64,000 bases of DNA, from NCBI RefSeq assembly GCF_000218685.1, contig NW_006763294.1, forward strand, positions 786,475 to 850,474, written 5' to 3'. Each line of letters opens with the position of its first letter. The stretch's first letter is position 1. Below the pieces are notes generated by a model. That model saw only the letters and a program-made list of their open reading frames with translations. It was not told the origin of the DNA and did not search any database. The DNA is from Serpula lacrymans var. lacrymans S7.9 (lineage: Eukaryota > Basidiomycota > Agaricomycetes > Boletales > Serpulaceae). Shown piece by piece: positions 1 through 12,726 of the stretch. The translations under genes and the position numbers were made by a program.

Positions 1-1644
1 CTGGAAACTTGACAAGGCAGATAGCTATTTTGAGCAGACTCAGGAGATTCTCAGATGATCATACTTACCCAGTAGGAGTACTAGTATAAATATAAAATTA
101 CTACGTCGAGTGAAGATCGTAGAAAGGGTAGAAGTAACGATGCAGCGGCTGCACTAGACTACTAGCTAGTAGCCGCAAATGGAAACTAGCTAGAATCAGA
201 TGTCCAAAACTCCGCGAATATTTACCTAACAAGCAGACCCTAGTGTGCTTCCACTTTCCCTTTTTTCGTTTCAATTCATCGTGCAATGAAAGTTCCTTGG
301 AAAGCTTGGAAAGGACGAAAAGAAATAATTGTACGTCTCTTTCTAGCCGAATATGTCTACGAACTTTACTGAATGGCAGTCGCAAATGTAAAGACAACCA
401 GTGCTGTGCTGGACTCACTGAATTGGATGACTTTCAACGCTTTGGGAACCATCTCCTGAGGTGAGTTGATCAATTACAAAAGCTGCGGTTCCATGGTCAA
501 AATGTAGCGAGTTATCAAGAAAAGGCTGATCGCGCCGACGACGGATAACTTTTTCATGGCGACCGTGATACTACTCGCTCCTGTGCCATTATAAAAACAA
601 GCAAACCTAGAATATACTTTCCCGTGGACATGAACCTGAACACAATCCACCTGATTCAAGTCGAGGTTTAATTACCGAGTAGTGGGTGGTAAACCGGCGG
701 CACAAGCTTCACATATTCGGCTGTGTTTCATTCAGCTCGCTTGCGCCCCTGTACCATATCTCTGCGATAAAGGGCAAGAAGTCATGTCCACTATTCGTCA
801 TGATGGCTGCTGTCGGAGGCAGGTGTAAGGAATGGCAGTCATGCGGAAAGGGGAACAAATGAAACAATGTATCCATCCCATTACGCTTAACATGATTATT
901 GAGCCTGGTTCAGAAGTTGGTGGGCACAGTGGAACCGTATGGAATTACAAGAATGGTGAGCATAGCCTCCTTCTGTCATGGTCCTGTATCACCCGTAACA
1001 TATACTGTATAGGATAGTTTTATGACTAGGACTGTCTTCGACGATTTGATGATTTTGCCTGAATGTCTTCTTGCAAGCCAGCCATTTACTGGCGCTTTGC
1101 CCCTTTCGTATTATGGACATGCACACTACATGCTGCAGCAGGATGTTATGCTCAAATTGATGTTCATTATTCAGTTTACGCTTCGTGTTCAGGAACTTAC
1201 AAAGATTCTCATGAAGACCGGCCACATCACCGCAGCCTTTGTTCGCGCAGTCCTTGAAGTTTCTCATCGCTGCGGTTCCGGAACTTTTATATATGAACTA
1301 TGAACGTATACATGGTATAGCAGGCTTGTAGTATCGAATTGCATAAACCTATATAACAAGTGACTACCAAAGGATGCCAAGGATAGCATTGGCTAAAAGG
1401 CGATTCAGTTTGGTTCTGACCTCCTCGGGGGTGGCAAATATGGTTCAAGGCAGTTCAGAGGCGCTCGCTGCTGATTGTTGAAAGTAATAACATGCCTTGA
1501 TTAGGAAACCTTACCGCGGCGCAGTCAAAACGCTGCGGTTGCGCCATGTGCAACGACATATGTCACCTAAAAGCTCCATATAATTAGGCACATAAAAGCT
1601 GATGATAACAGTGCCACGACCACCACAGCCGTCTGTAAAGTACA
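1..1644. other. no gene recognised
   Basis: Only short overlapping reading frames lie here on both strands. None has recognisable protein character or a convincing exon chain. The last part is presumably the promoter and 5' leader of the gene starting at 1645. Confidence 0.5.
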
Positions 1645-3311
1645 ATGATCGTGCAAGAAAACACCCCCAAACGTGGCCCAGACTCTAAAGATGACCCTAA
1701 CACCGGCAGTCAAGAGGCTGCCAGTGGGAGCAGCCAGCCTCCTTTACCTCCGCCAATGTATTCTTATACAGCCCCTCCAGTACAACCGTATCAAAATACT
1801 TATCAACCCTACACCCCAGAGCCCTATGTGGTACAGTCCGAATCGACTTTCAAACGGTTCTGGAAAGCATTTGGAATAGCTGTAACCATCTGGTTCCTTT
1901 TTGCTGTTTTCACGGAGAGTATGTTTGAGGTAGGGAGTTACGGTCGCAGCAGGGTATGTCCATGTCTTTATATTGGTTTCTAAGTGCCGAATACTGAGGA
2001 ATCACAGCTCGGCTGGAGTGGCGACCAAGCCGGATGGCCTACACCTGCAGATGGTATCGTTCGACGTTGTATCAGTGGTTCTGAATGGTCCGAGTACATC
2101 GATAACCCTACGTGGTCGCATTTTCCCCATGGTGCTGAAACTACATTCGAACTTCCCGTTGACTCTGACGCACTATTCTTCCTAACTCGCGGCAATTGGA
2201 ATGCTGGCATCGTGAAGATTGTAAACTCGGAAATCGTCAAAGATACCGCTGATGTCACTGTGCGCGCACATTTCTACTACCAGAGCGCATTGGATCGTGC
2301 CACCCTCTGTCTGTTGAAAAGAGGTGAAGACGAGCAAGGTGTTGGCATTTTTGTGAGTAATTCGCTTGCTATTGGCCTCTAGACGTGTCTTAAATGTCTC
2401 GTTAGACACCCCGAAACTGGTACCCCCATGGACAGCAAGACCGCGTGCAATTTGAAGTCACCATTTCACTTCCCGCTTCTTCGGATGATGAGCCTTTGAG
2501 GATCAAAAGCTTCGAAAGCGATGCATCCTTATACGCCCACGAAATTGGAGACCTCCAGAAGTCAGTATACTTCAATGCTATCTCCGTACGAACTTCCAAT
2601 GTGCCCATTTCTGCCAAAGTAGGCCGTCCCGATTTCTCTCCTTACACTGTGAAAGCATATACTTACTGAATTCTTTAGTCCATCTTTGCAGACAAGGGAA
2701 AGTTCAAGTCCAGTAACGCGCCGATCAAGGGTACATTTAATACTTCTACTTCGTTAGAACTCATAACGTCCAACGCACCGATTGAGGTGGAAGCCGGCCT
2801 TTTGAACGATGATGCTTCTTCTCCTACTGAGGCTACATTTAAGACGAGCAACAGGTTTGTACACTACCATGCTACGAATGGTAGCTTTTACTGATAAGTT
2901 ATTAGCCCTATTGAATCAAGCTTTTCTCTCCAGTCCGAGTATCTCACTGGTGGCGCCTTCAAAGTCTCTGCCCGCACCTCTAATGGACACATCGACCTTT
3001 CCCATGCGACTTCTCCAGTCAACTCTATTCTAAACCTTTCCGCACGTACCTCCAATGCGCCCGCTTTTGTATCATTGCATGGTGCTTATGAGGGCGATTA
3101 CACTCTTGATACATCTCGTCTCGCGCCCACAGTGGTTAAAAGTAATACTCTGGATCCTTCAGGAAGAGGGAGAAGGCGGGTTGTGGAGCAGACCACGCAG
3201 AGAAAGGGTCATTTGAAAGGGTCAGTATATTGGCAACCTCGTGGAGTGGGAGCACAGTCAAGCCAGGTTGAGGTTAAGACGTCCAATTCACCCATCAAGC
3301 TTTCCGTCTGA
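1645..3311 (+). CDS. membrane protein with TSN-x-P-I repeats
   Basis: Five exons fit in frame: 1645-1953, 2008-2352, 2406-2618, 2679-2854 and 2906-3311, giving about 482 residues. The N-terminal 70 residues are Pro/Tyr/Gln-rich (cytoplasmic-like), followed by one hydrophobic segment near residues 72-92 (FWKAFGIAVTIWFLFAVF), so a single-pass protein is likely. The C-terminal half repeats a short motif of the type TSN-(A/S/G/V)-P-I about seven times (for example SSNAPI, TSNAPI, TSNSPI, TSNGHI), spaced 15-45 residues apart, as in beta-rich DUF4097/adhesin-like domains. Proteins of this layout are common uncharacterised basidiomycete proteins. Function unknown. All five exons join without frameshift, so the gene looks intact; the first intron acceptor (2007) was chosen to keep frame. 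Confidence 0.72.
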
Positions 3312-4018
3312 GTAGTAAGGTCTTTCGTATTGATTGCATGGCTATATGGAATTCATAATATGTTCTTTATCTTTCTACTTGCTGTACTATTATTATTGAA
3401 ACTAGCTGTAACGAATGCTGAAAAAATGCAAGTGATCTTGTACTCCTATGATCCTATTCCTCGCTTCATCGTGTCCAAATGGATGCTTAGTACGACACTA
3501 GCATTCGAGCATTTCGAGACCCAATCCACATATTCTGACGATGGCCAGATGCTAGCAACTGCACACTGAGTGCCAGTGCCATGATTTGACTCATCACCCA
3601 TTTAGTTGAAAACGGACTGGCACTCTGCTATAAAATTTTGCACCTCACCGTGATCATTTACTCGCGGGGAAAATGGGTAGTGGCAATGAACACGAATCAG
3701 AGAACTTCAAGGGCGCGGCGACTTTGACGTATCCAAAGATCTGCGATGAACTGTGGATGCAGTTTATGAGTTACAAGCATCATGGCATGGCTTTGAGTAA
3801 TATTTGACGCACTTTTAGTTAAGTTATGAGTAGTCAGTACTAGTCAGTGGCGCATACGTATTGAACCCAAAGCACCGCCACCGACGCGTTCCCGGATCGT
3901 GACCTGATCGTGGCCGTGACACTGGCACTCCTTTGGATTCGACACTTCCATCTGGATATCGTTATCAAACACATTTACAAGGCCATTAGTTGGAATTTCC
4001 AGCAACTCTGATACGGGA
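3312..4018. other. intergenic, no gene recognised
   Basis: Short frames only. It contains the 3' end of the upstream gene and the presumed promoter of LSM4. Confidence 0.5.
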
Positions 4019-5109
4019 ATGGTATGGCGCAAATATAACCACATCCTGTTGTTTTGTACCCATTTTGAACTAAATACTTTTTCTTTGCCATCGTACAGTT
4101 GCCTCTTTCACTACTGAATGCTGCGCAGAACAAGCCAATGGTAAGTGCAACAATCGTTACCCATCTTCTCCATCCAGCTCATATTGAATTCGTCTTTGAT
4201 TCACATATAACCTACGTCACCTCTACATGATGTCTGGGCAATCAAAGTTGGTTGAACTTAAGAATGGAGAGACATTCAACGGCCATCTCGTCAACTGCGA
4301 CAATTTCATGAACATAACGCTCAGAGAAGTATATCAGACCAGCGCGGAGGGTGATCGCTTTTGGAAACTAAGAGAGTGCTATATCAGGGGCAGTACGGTA
4401 TGTGTATTCTTAACATCGGTTGCTTCCACTTTTGTTTCTGTCCAGCAGTTGAACATGTCGGTGTCTTGAGGCGGGCGCAGTGACAACTACGTCATTTATT
4501 GGTGGTCCACGAGTCCAATGAACGTGATAGAAGACCACCATTCCCCGTTTGAGCCAAAGCATACACGACTGTTCCTGTTCTTTAGTTTCCACTCAGTCTG
4601 GTAACATCACGGATGAAGCTTATCTTAACTCATCCCGTAGATAAAATACCTCCGCGTCCCTGACACCCTACTTGACGCCGTGAAAGATGAGCAGACACGT
4701 GCACGCGAGGCTGGGCGGAGTGCGAGGGGATCCGGTGCTGGTAGCAGGGGTGAGCAATGTTTACTCGATATCGAACGATTTTTTGGTGTCTCACAGATCT
4801 TTATTGTTTTGCTTTTTTCTTCTTGCTTTACCCCCTGAAAATTCTTATCAAACTTGTATTCATGCACCGTCCCAACTCCTACAACCGATCACCTAATAAC
4901 CCGCCATTTTTGTTCGCTATGTTGTGATTGTAATCTGCAGGACGAGGAGCACCACCACGAGGTAAAACCTTTCTTCTCTTTTCTTCCTTTCCCCCAACGT
5001 TCACATGTCTATCTCACGCTGACTCTGCTTTCTCCACTGTTCTATAGGACGCGGCGCATCGAGAGGTGGCCCACAAAGAGGTGGACGCGGTCGTGGACGG
5101 GGAGCGTAG
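4019..5109 (+). CDS. LSM4: U6 snRNA-associated Sm-like protein LSm4
   Basis: LSm4 is a ring subunit of the Lsm2-8 complex, which binds the U6 snRNA 3' end in the nucleus, and of Lsm1-7, which promotes mRNA decapping in the cytoplasm. Six exons give 128 residues: 4019-4021, 4099-4140, 4248-4397, 4641-4749, 4941-4961 and 5048-5109. The Sm fold shows its two motifs: [20 protein letters not shown] with MNITLRE (Sm1) and the [16 protein letters not shown] segment (Sm2). The tail is rich in RGG/GRG repeats, as in other LSm4 proteins. The first exon would be only the ATG codon, followed directly by a GTATGG donor; exon 2 then supplies [14 protein letters not shown], the usual LSm4 N-terminus. The length matches the family. 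Confidence 0.95.
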
Positions 5110-5708
5110 GGCCTATAGGATCACATTCATGATCGTCGAGCTAGGTGTAGTTATCGAGTAGGACCCGGGTGGTTTTCTCGTTTGATGGGGTCATTTGTTT
5201 CCATTCGTTCGAACTTTGTTTGGGTTTCCTGGAGCAGAAAGAAGCGATCAAAAGTCTATACATATACATATCCTCGCATTATCATTGTTCCATCGCAATC
5301 TTTAGCCATGGCAGATTCATCTCTTTCCCCTCCCTCATCGATTTTCTGTCAAAGAGAAATGAGAACCTTGTCGGTCAACGTTGTACACAAGTCTATGTAT
5401 TGTAACTTGTAACTTGGTGCAGACTCGTCCGAGTTCTATTTTGTTGCACGCCATCAAGACTGGTGTTGAAAGATCAATAAATTAGGAGGATCGCTGCGTG
5501 CACATAAATGGCAACGCAGATCTTAAGCAATGACAGGAGTAAACAAGTCCATGTATATAATACGAATAACACGACAGCACCTCTTGTTACAGATCCACCA
5601 TCACCTCTTACGGCTCGTCGTTGTACTGTCCGTTCAATGTATGTGTGTGGTACTTCCCCCCAGCAAGTCAGGGGGTGCTCGAACCACTCCTAGTCAAACA
5701 CCTCAACC
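5110..5708. other. intergenic between convergent genes
   Basis: LSM4 and the F-box gene run toward each other and this interval should hold both 3' UTRs. Nothing else seen. Confidence 0.5.
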
Positions 5709-7956
5709 TCACCGCTCATGATCGAGGTCCCTCTCGACTTCGAACACGATCTCAGACCCCTGTCCAGCATCTGTTTTTAGTACCCATCGACCCTGGGTAG
5801 AAAAAAGGTCAGAGATCCGTTGATGTTGTTTCATCAAATACAACGTATGAGGAAGGAAACAAAGGGATAACAGACGACGGAAGTAATGCGGAAACACGAG
5901 GAGGCTTGATTTCGTCCGCCGCTTCTTCTTGAAAAGGGCGACTTTGCTTGAAAGATAAGATCCAACTTTCAAGTATCCTTCGTGCCAACCGAAATGGTCC
6001 AAAGAACGCGCATATATTTTTGAGGAAATTGGCACAAAGGGAGCGGGCAACTGGCGGACGACCAAGACTAAAACAAATTCTATTTGGTGGACATACCGTA
6101 TAGATTTCCTCCCCCATTCCTACTGTTCTTAGTGACGAGTCAGGGCGGAGCATAAGTGCGCGTACATCGGCGAGGGTATGCGAATCGGTGTCGTGCGAGG
6201 AAGTAGATGCGGGAGATTGGCGGTGAACAGGAAAATGGAACTGGTTTACAGGGAAATTGTAATTAAAGCGCTGTAAGGAATTAGAAAGCATCAGGCCGTC
6301 ACTCGATAGGAGAGTGTCAAAGCGGGGCCAGGAAAGAACAGGTGGATGGAGGTCACCAGAAGGGCGTGGATGACTGGAATTTAACTCTAATGTACCGGGA
6401 GAAGAAGCTGTCGGAGTAGACGGGAGAGAAAGGGCGGGAAGTGGACTGGGCTGATGCATGTGGTTATCGTGAAAAGGGGCTGGGTTGGTATCGTCTGTGA
6501 GGGATGCCTCCTCCTCCTCCTCCTCGTCCTTGTGGGAGGGAGTAGAAGCTACTTGTGGCATCCATCGAACATGGAGCTTGAGAGTACGAAGGTTGTGTGC
6601 GCTGGCTGTGGCGCGGGCGATAGAGGACTGTGATGCGAAGCATATGGGTTGGAGGCATTGTAAAGAAGGAAGAGGGATAGGCAAAGTGCCAGGGTATAAT
6701 CAAGGTGTGTGATGCAACGGAACAGTAAGCTGTACTTACCACATCTGGGCTAGCGACACCGCAGCCGATGGTTTGGATTTCGGTGCAGTGGTAGCAAAGG
6801 GCAGAGAGATCTGGTAAAGCGAGCTGAGCGACGCCGACAACGAAATGGGAGAGGGTCAAAGAGTGAGTTTTGGCAAGATCCAGGAGGAATCCACGCGGGA
6901 CGTGGATGGCTCCTTGAACCGTGAACGCGTTCAGTGTGAAGGAATGGAGAGTGTTCTTGTGTGGAACAAGATTGCTAATCCACCACCAGAGATTTTGAGG
7001 GCCTAGGAGGTCTACAGAGCCTGTACGAATTGTGAGATGGGTAAGTCGGGGTGGGATAGGAGATACCGTGAAAGGTGATCTGGAGAGGGAAGTGGGGAGA
7101 AAGTCTGTATCGAGAAATACGAGGTTTGGAAGAAGAGCGAGGATAGGAGGGATGGAGGATGAATTTGCCCCCTTTAAGAGGAGGGAGGTGAGAAGGGGCA
7201 GGTGAGAAAATATGGATATAAGGATCGAGGGAGGCACGCCTGCACAGCGCTGGGGACGGTGAATAAGAATGAGAAAGAGAGAGGGGAGAGAAGAATACAT
7301 ACGCCAAGTTCAAGGTGCGTGAGGGAGTGTGAAAGGTGTTCTGCCCAGCCTTGCAATACGCGAGGAGGGCCTTCCATAGACCAGACGGCGACCGACTGAA
7401 GGTTTTTGAAGTCTGAGATGCGCTTCCACACGTGTTGCCCGAGGTCTGCGCGGGTGCGGATGGTGAGGGCACGGAGAGGGAGGGAGGAGAGAATGGTGAT
7501 GATGTTATGGATGGCATGAGACGGAGACTGGTCATTGTCTATCCAGGTGAATGAATAGAGTGATGTGCAGAGACGGAGAGAATCGAAGATGGAATCAGAA
7601 GTGGAGGGCGAGAGAGCGTGGACCGCTCCTGATAGGGAAGAAGTGAGTAGTTTTTTTTTTTGGAAGAGAGAGGACTGACCGGTTTCTGTGACATGACGAA
7701 CATGCTTTGCTAGGTGTGGTTTTCTGAGGAGAGTGGAAGAAGGATGGCAAAGGAAGGTATTGTGGTTGCGTGAGATTGTGCGGGAGTCGAGGGTGTGGTA
7801 TAGGAGCGGCGTTGCTATCGCATTGAGGGTGTGGGACGCCAGACAAATCGAACACAGATCACGGCGATCGATGACAAGCTCGATGATGTGTGCGAATATC
7901 TCAATTGGAACATCCATCGTACTCATTGGCAGCAACAACGAGCGACTCGAAGGCAA
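5709..7956 (-). CDS. F-box/LRR-like protein
   Basis: Four exons read on the minus strand: 7956-7303, 7249-6740, 6627-6097 and 6050-5709, giving about 678 residues; all junctions keep frame. The N-terminus (MDVPIEIFAHIIELV, then LCSICLASHTLNAIATPLLY) is the fungal F-box-like helix pattern, and the region after it has irregular leucine-rich stretches (LRALTIRT, LQSVAVW, LTHLELG, LTHLTIRT). F-box proteins recruit substrates to SCF ubiquitin ligases through Skp1; agaricomycetes carry very many. The substrate cannot be guessed. A run of acidic residues (DEEEEEE) is coded by a CCT/CTC tract at about 6508-6530. Translation could start at the first Met or at MDVPIE 13 codons later. The last exon is the least certain. 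Confidence 0.75.
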
Positions 7957-8105
7957 ATTACTGTGGCGGTCACAGTGAAATGCCAGAGACTTGAGTAAAG
8001 TACCCAGAAGACTTTACTTTTGCAATTGGTTGAAAGTGATATATGACTGCTAGTATTCGTTCGTGCTGACTTATCCTGTGCCTTGCATCGTCCGAGTCAA
8101 TCCAG

Positions 8106-8146
8106 TGCCACGATGTTGCCTCGATCACCGCGATCATCTCGTGGCA
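8106..8146. repeat. 8-bp inverted repeat (hairpin)
   Basis: TGCCACGA at 8106-8113 is repeated inverted as TCGTGGCA at 8139-8146 with a 25-nt loop that itself contains GATC palindromes. It lies at the left edge of the mobile-element block, just outside the possible Helitron end. Confidence 0.6.
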
Positions 8147-8191
8147 GTGTATGCTAGTCAGAGTCAGCTGGGTCGGTCCGGTTTACGAGGT

Positions 8192-8211
8192 CCAGCCCGT
8201 GGCTCTGCCAC
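8192..8211 (-). other. possible Helitron 3' terminus (hairpin + CTGG)
   Basis: Read on the minus strand, a perfect short hairpin (GTGGC-AGA-GCCAC, 8211-8199) is followed within a few bases by CTGG (8195-8192). A subterminal hairpin followed by CTRR is the usual 3' end of Helitrons, and the RepHel gene lies upstream on the same strand. The base after it is A rather than the expected T, so the call is tentative. Confidence 0.35.
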
Positions 8212-8234
8212 TGGTGCAATGTTTTTGCTATATG

Positions 8235-8256
8235 ATAAATAATAATAATAATAATA
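8235..8256. repeat. (AAT)n microsatellite
   Basis: About seven tandem AAT units. Confidence 0.9.
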
Positions 8257-8455
8257 CTGTTAAGTGATCAAAATGTTAAGTCAGTGAACTTATGCTGTCT
8301 GTAATGTATGTTAAGTCTTTGAATCCTATGATGCATGTGACTTGCAGTCATTGAATGTCCTTATAAGCCTGCCCTAAACTTGCACAGTATACTGAATCAA
8401 GCAGATGGTTCATTGAATCTTTACAAACATCAACATATATTGTAACGTAAAAAGT

Positions 8456-11400
8456 CTATGGTATTACATTGATAAATTGATGAGAAATAAAAAAAGAGAC
8501 TCCAGAAATGGTAATGGATGAAAATATGATCTGAGAATAAAACACTTTAGTAAAAAGGGTGAGAATTGGGGATAAATCTACTTGCCAGTCACAGGTAAAG
8601 CCAGTCAGAATTTTGGGATACACCATATTGACGGCACGTCTGTCATTTGAACCATGTGGAAATAGCACTTTTATTCTCTCTCCTGAAGTGCAGCGAGACA
8701 ATGCAACGTAAAGTTGCCCATGTGAAAACACTAAAACACGTAAATCCACCCTAACCTGTGTCACTGATTGACCTTGAGACTTGTTGATGGTCATGGAAAA
8801 GGCAACATGGACAGGGAATTGACAATGTGATAGCTTGATGGGCAATTCTTCTGATGAAGGTTCCAATGTGAGGCGTGGAATAAAAGCTATCTTTCCTGCA
8901 TGTTTTCCTCCCAAGACATGGCACTTCAATACTCTTCTCTTCATCTCTATCAAAATCATGTGTGTTCCATTACAGAGTCCATTTAGGGGATCAATATTGC
9001 GGAGGAGCATAAGTGGACATCCAGCTTTAAGTTTGAGGTGTGCTTCAGGAAGGCCAGATACTTGCAAGGAGTTCAAGAATTCCACAGGATAATGTTCATG
9101 CCCCTCTCCAACCACTTTATCAATTGACAGAGCTACTAACTCTTCTCCAGGGAATTTTGTGAGGATTGCTGAATTAAGGTTGCTAACGGCATCATTTTTT
9201 GCGGAGAGGATAGTGCGGTGGAGGAAATAATGGTCATCTTTGTCTCCATTTGCAATTCCAGGATAGGTAGTGTCGACTAATGAGTCTATGGTGTTTTCTG
9301 GCATAAGCATGTTGGCGGGAAGCTCAATAGTTCCATCTCCTGCAATTCCACGACCACCACCAACATCCAGGAGCCAGCTAGCAAAGGCTTCACTTTCTGG
9401 AGTACGGTCCAGGCGCATGTTCTGTGTGAGATAGCAGACATGGATATTTGTCCACAGTCGTGATCTTCTAAGAGAGGCAGAAATAATGTGTTGCCTTGAC
9501 CCTCTTGGAACAACAGGTGTTGTTAATGTACGGTCTAATGCTTCAATCCCATGACAGTGTTGCATCGGCACTTCATCCCAGACTATAACTCCAGTATGTC
9601 TCAATACCTCATGGAGGTCAGAGTTTTTTGGAATCCTGCATGTGGATATTTCATGTACAGGAATAGGGATTCCAAAGCGTGAATGAGCTGTGCAGCCACC
9701 CTCCAAGAGCAGGGATGCTACACATAGAGCAACATTATGATTATCCCTTGCTCGAACGGCGGCTGCAATTGTATTACAGAGATATGTTTTGCCCCCACCT
9801 CCAGCACTGTGAATAAAGAAAGTTGTTCCCTCATTATGGTGGATTGACTGCATAATGGTATCAAAAGCATTCCGCTGCTCTTGATTCAGCCTCTCTACAT
9901 TATCTTCAACCTCCAAAGTAAGATCAAATCTGTCATAATTTTGCTGCTTGTGGAGAAGATTGTTTGCAATGATAGGTTCCCATTGTTGCTGAGGAAAAGG
10001 CATTGGTGGGAAGTTTGAAAGACACTTGTTGGCTTGAGTAAGTATGGATTCCAGCAAGAATAGTCCATGATCATAAATCTGGTCTTCTGAAGGTTGGGCA
10101 ATCCCTCTTTGAAGAAGGCGATGGTGTAAATCATCACAAATCTTGTGTTTGTGCCGGTTCCAAAGGTTTGCAGGCTCATTTGGGAGACATTGCAGTAAAA
10201 TAACTGCAAAGAGAGCACAGAGTTCAGGGCCTGTCTGCATATCTCCTGCTTCTGCCAAACACTGATCCCATTCACCATCATCTTCTAACAGGCCACGTGC
10301 AGCACATGCAGCTTTGTAAGTTGGATGTAAAACCCCATCACATGTGTGCAAATCTTCCCAACTCTCTGCTCCAGGGACCACAGTGAGCAGTGTACGGAGG
10401 TAGAATTGCTCCCCTTGGCTTGGATGGACAAACATCATTCTCCCTATAGCAAATTGTTGTTTTCTTGGAGTCCATTTTTTGGCACCTTTGTTCCAGACAA
10501 AGTATTGAGGATAATCCTGATAAGGTATGTGACGGCCTTCAGGGTGATCTTTATTGGCAGTGAACCATTCTGTGAGTTGAGCCTTTGATGTACGGTCGTT
10601 ATTGATTATATTCTCTGCATCATCATGGGCATTGAAGAATACAGTTTGCTGATCCTTTAAGTGAACGGGAAGGCGCAATACCGTTGGTTTTTCTTCATGC
10701 ATAGGGAACTCCAAGGGATGCCAGCATGCTTCCACAGGACCAATATAGCGACCATCAATATATTCCTGAATATCATCCCTCGGCTGCCTTGCATCTCCAT
10801 GCACAATTCCTACATCTTCACCTTGTCCTCCCACCACAACTGAAGCTTGATTATGGCCCTTATAAATATATTTATGAATATATTTGACGGCTTTAACGGA
10901 TGCACAGATTTCAACATTGATGTGACAGTCATATTTGGCAGAGAGATATGCATTGTAAGGGATGACATCACGGTTGTCAAAAACATGACCACTTGGAGCT
11001 GTATAAGCCCTCCCATTGTCGGGCCTTATATATTCTGGATAACCATCATCACCAAATCTGGTTTCAGCACAAAACTCTTTGCGATAGTGCTTTGAGCATG
11101 CTCTATTCTTCATGCACCGGGCTCCAGGGTGCTCAGGTCCACACAGACCGTGCATCATACACTTTGTGACCATTGAATATAACTTTGGTTGTGTGACAGG
11201 ATCAGGAATTTGAGCAGAGACAACAGAGTCAACCTGGGTGGCATCACAGATTTTATATTGATCTTCCAAGAATATGAGAAGATACATGTGTGGCAAACCC
11301 CGCTTTTGGTATTCCACAGTGTAAACAGATCCCAAAGTCTTTCCAAAGGTCCCATCTTTGACTTCCTTCAACAGTGCCTTCTTTTTCTGATAGAAGACAC

Positions 11401-12726
11401 ATGCAACAATGTCAGGATGGTCTGCAGCAATCTGTTTTCTTGTAGGCATATCGGGGTCATCATCTACTTCACCGGCATTGTTGTATTCCAGCAAAGCCTC
11501 TTGAATTTCAGGCCAGTTGGTGTTTGCTGTCATTGTAAGGAAAATATCGGGTTTATGGCAATGGCGACATATAGCCATGGAGTCCTGGAAAAGCTGGTAC
11601 ATGTGCCATGTACTGCCAGAATGAGAAGATGGTAGGACAATGTTCTGGCCCTGTTGACCCAAATCTATTTCCCCATCATTTTGATCCATAGCATCTTTAA
11701 CACCTTGGTAAAGATCTGCCCTTATGTCTTTTTGATGATGACGGACCCACTTCAATTCACTTTCTTGTGTGGAAGCCCATGCATCAATGCAATACTCCTG
11801 AAGTAGTTTTCCACCATAGAAGAGATTGGATTGATTGGTTCTCCGGGGATAGAGACAGTATGCATAATAACACCGCTGGAAGACATATTCACTGCATATA
11901 TTTCCATCAGCATTTTGAATGGACCGTATTGTCCTATGCCACCCTTGTTCTCCAAAGGGAAATAGGAGGACATAATGCAGAGGTGAATAAAGGGGGTGCA
12001 AATGGCTGATATGCTTGAGACCACCACCATGATCAAATTGCTTCAGCTGCAAAACAATATCACGGTGCTCATCAACATCTTGTTCTCCATCTCCAGGGAT
12101 AACAGCAGCAACTTCATCTGCAGTAGGAAGATTATAACGACGTTGGTCCAGAGTTTGATAAGAGCTATATGGGCTGTTATGTTGGCACATTCTGCTTCAG
12201 GCTTTTCCATGATGATCTGATAAGCTTGCTTGTACAAAGGGATGAATGGATTGAATTGCCCCAGGGTATCCTGGATCTCCAGCATGGTTGCTGGTGTAGT
12301 GCTATGCTCCTGATTATTCTCATTACATAAAAAAAGGGCGGTCTGTGAGTTGTGAATGTAAAGCTGGCCAAAAGAGGGAGTCTCACCTTCAGGTGGATGG
12401 AATGCGCTGATGCTATGATGAAGGCCTCCATGGATACGGAAACTATAAGGTCCTGCAGCACTTGTGACAACATGGTCTATCTTGACACCCAAAGATGTAA
12501 ATGCAAAGGCATTGTTGTATGAGCAAACTTTGTCGCGGAATTCACGTGCAGTAATGTCAACCCCACAGAACAGACGGCGTAGCGCAGCAGGTGCTTCCTG
12601 GAAAGGATTCAGCCTAACTTGACCTTGAAGGCAGCACACACCAAATTTTGGATGGATCCTGGAGGAACTTGTGAGTCTCTCGGTATCCCAGTGTAACGCT
12701 CCACAATTACGGCACTCTACTTCCAT
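8456..12726 (-). pseudogene. RepHel (HUH replication initiator + PIF1 helicase)
   Basis: Helitrons move by rolling-circle replication using this fused protein. The first part (12726 down to about 12150) starts MEVECRNCGALHW, a zinc-ribbon-like beginning typical of the family. After a one-base frameshift between about 12190 and 12130 the second part runs open to 8456. Helitron_like_N and Rep features are visible: QKRGLPHM-Y-LLIF, where the HUH motif should read PHMH, and the two-tyrosine motif KYIHKYIYKG. The PIF1 helicase part shows Walker A (SAGGGGKT), Walker B (VIVWDEVPM), FAMTINKSQGQS-like (FSMTINKSQGQS) and FSHGQLYVALSR. The frameshift and the HUH change make an active transposase unlikely. 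Confidence 0.9.

Noticed and set aside
1..1640. Small frames of 60-105 codons
   Set aside because: No coding bias or domain could be seen, and no intron chain joins them.
5809..6684. Single long minus-strand frame of 291 codons
   Set aside because: Its middle part is exon 3 of the F-box gene; both ends are intronic or out of frame once splice sites are placed.
8235..8256. Microsatellite as a CRISPR-like array
   Set aside because: It is a plain AAT run; no spacers, and the organism is eukaryotic.
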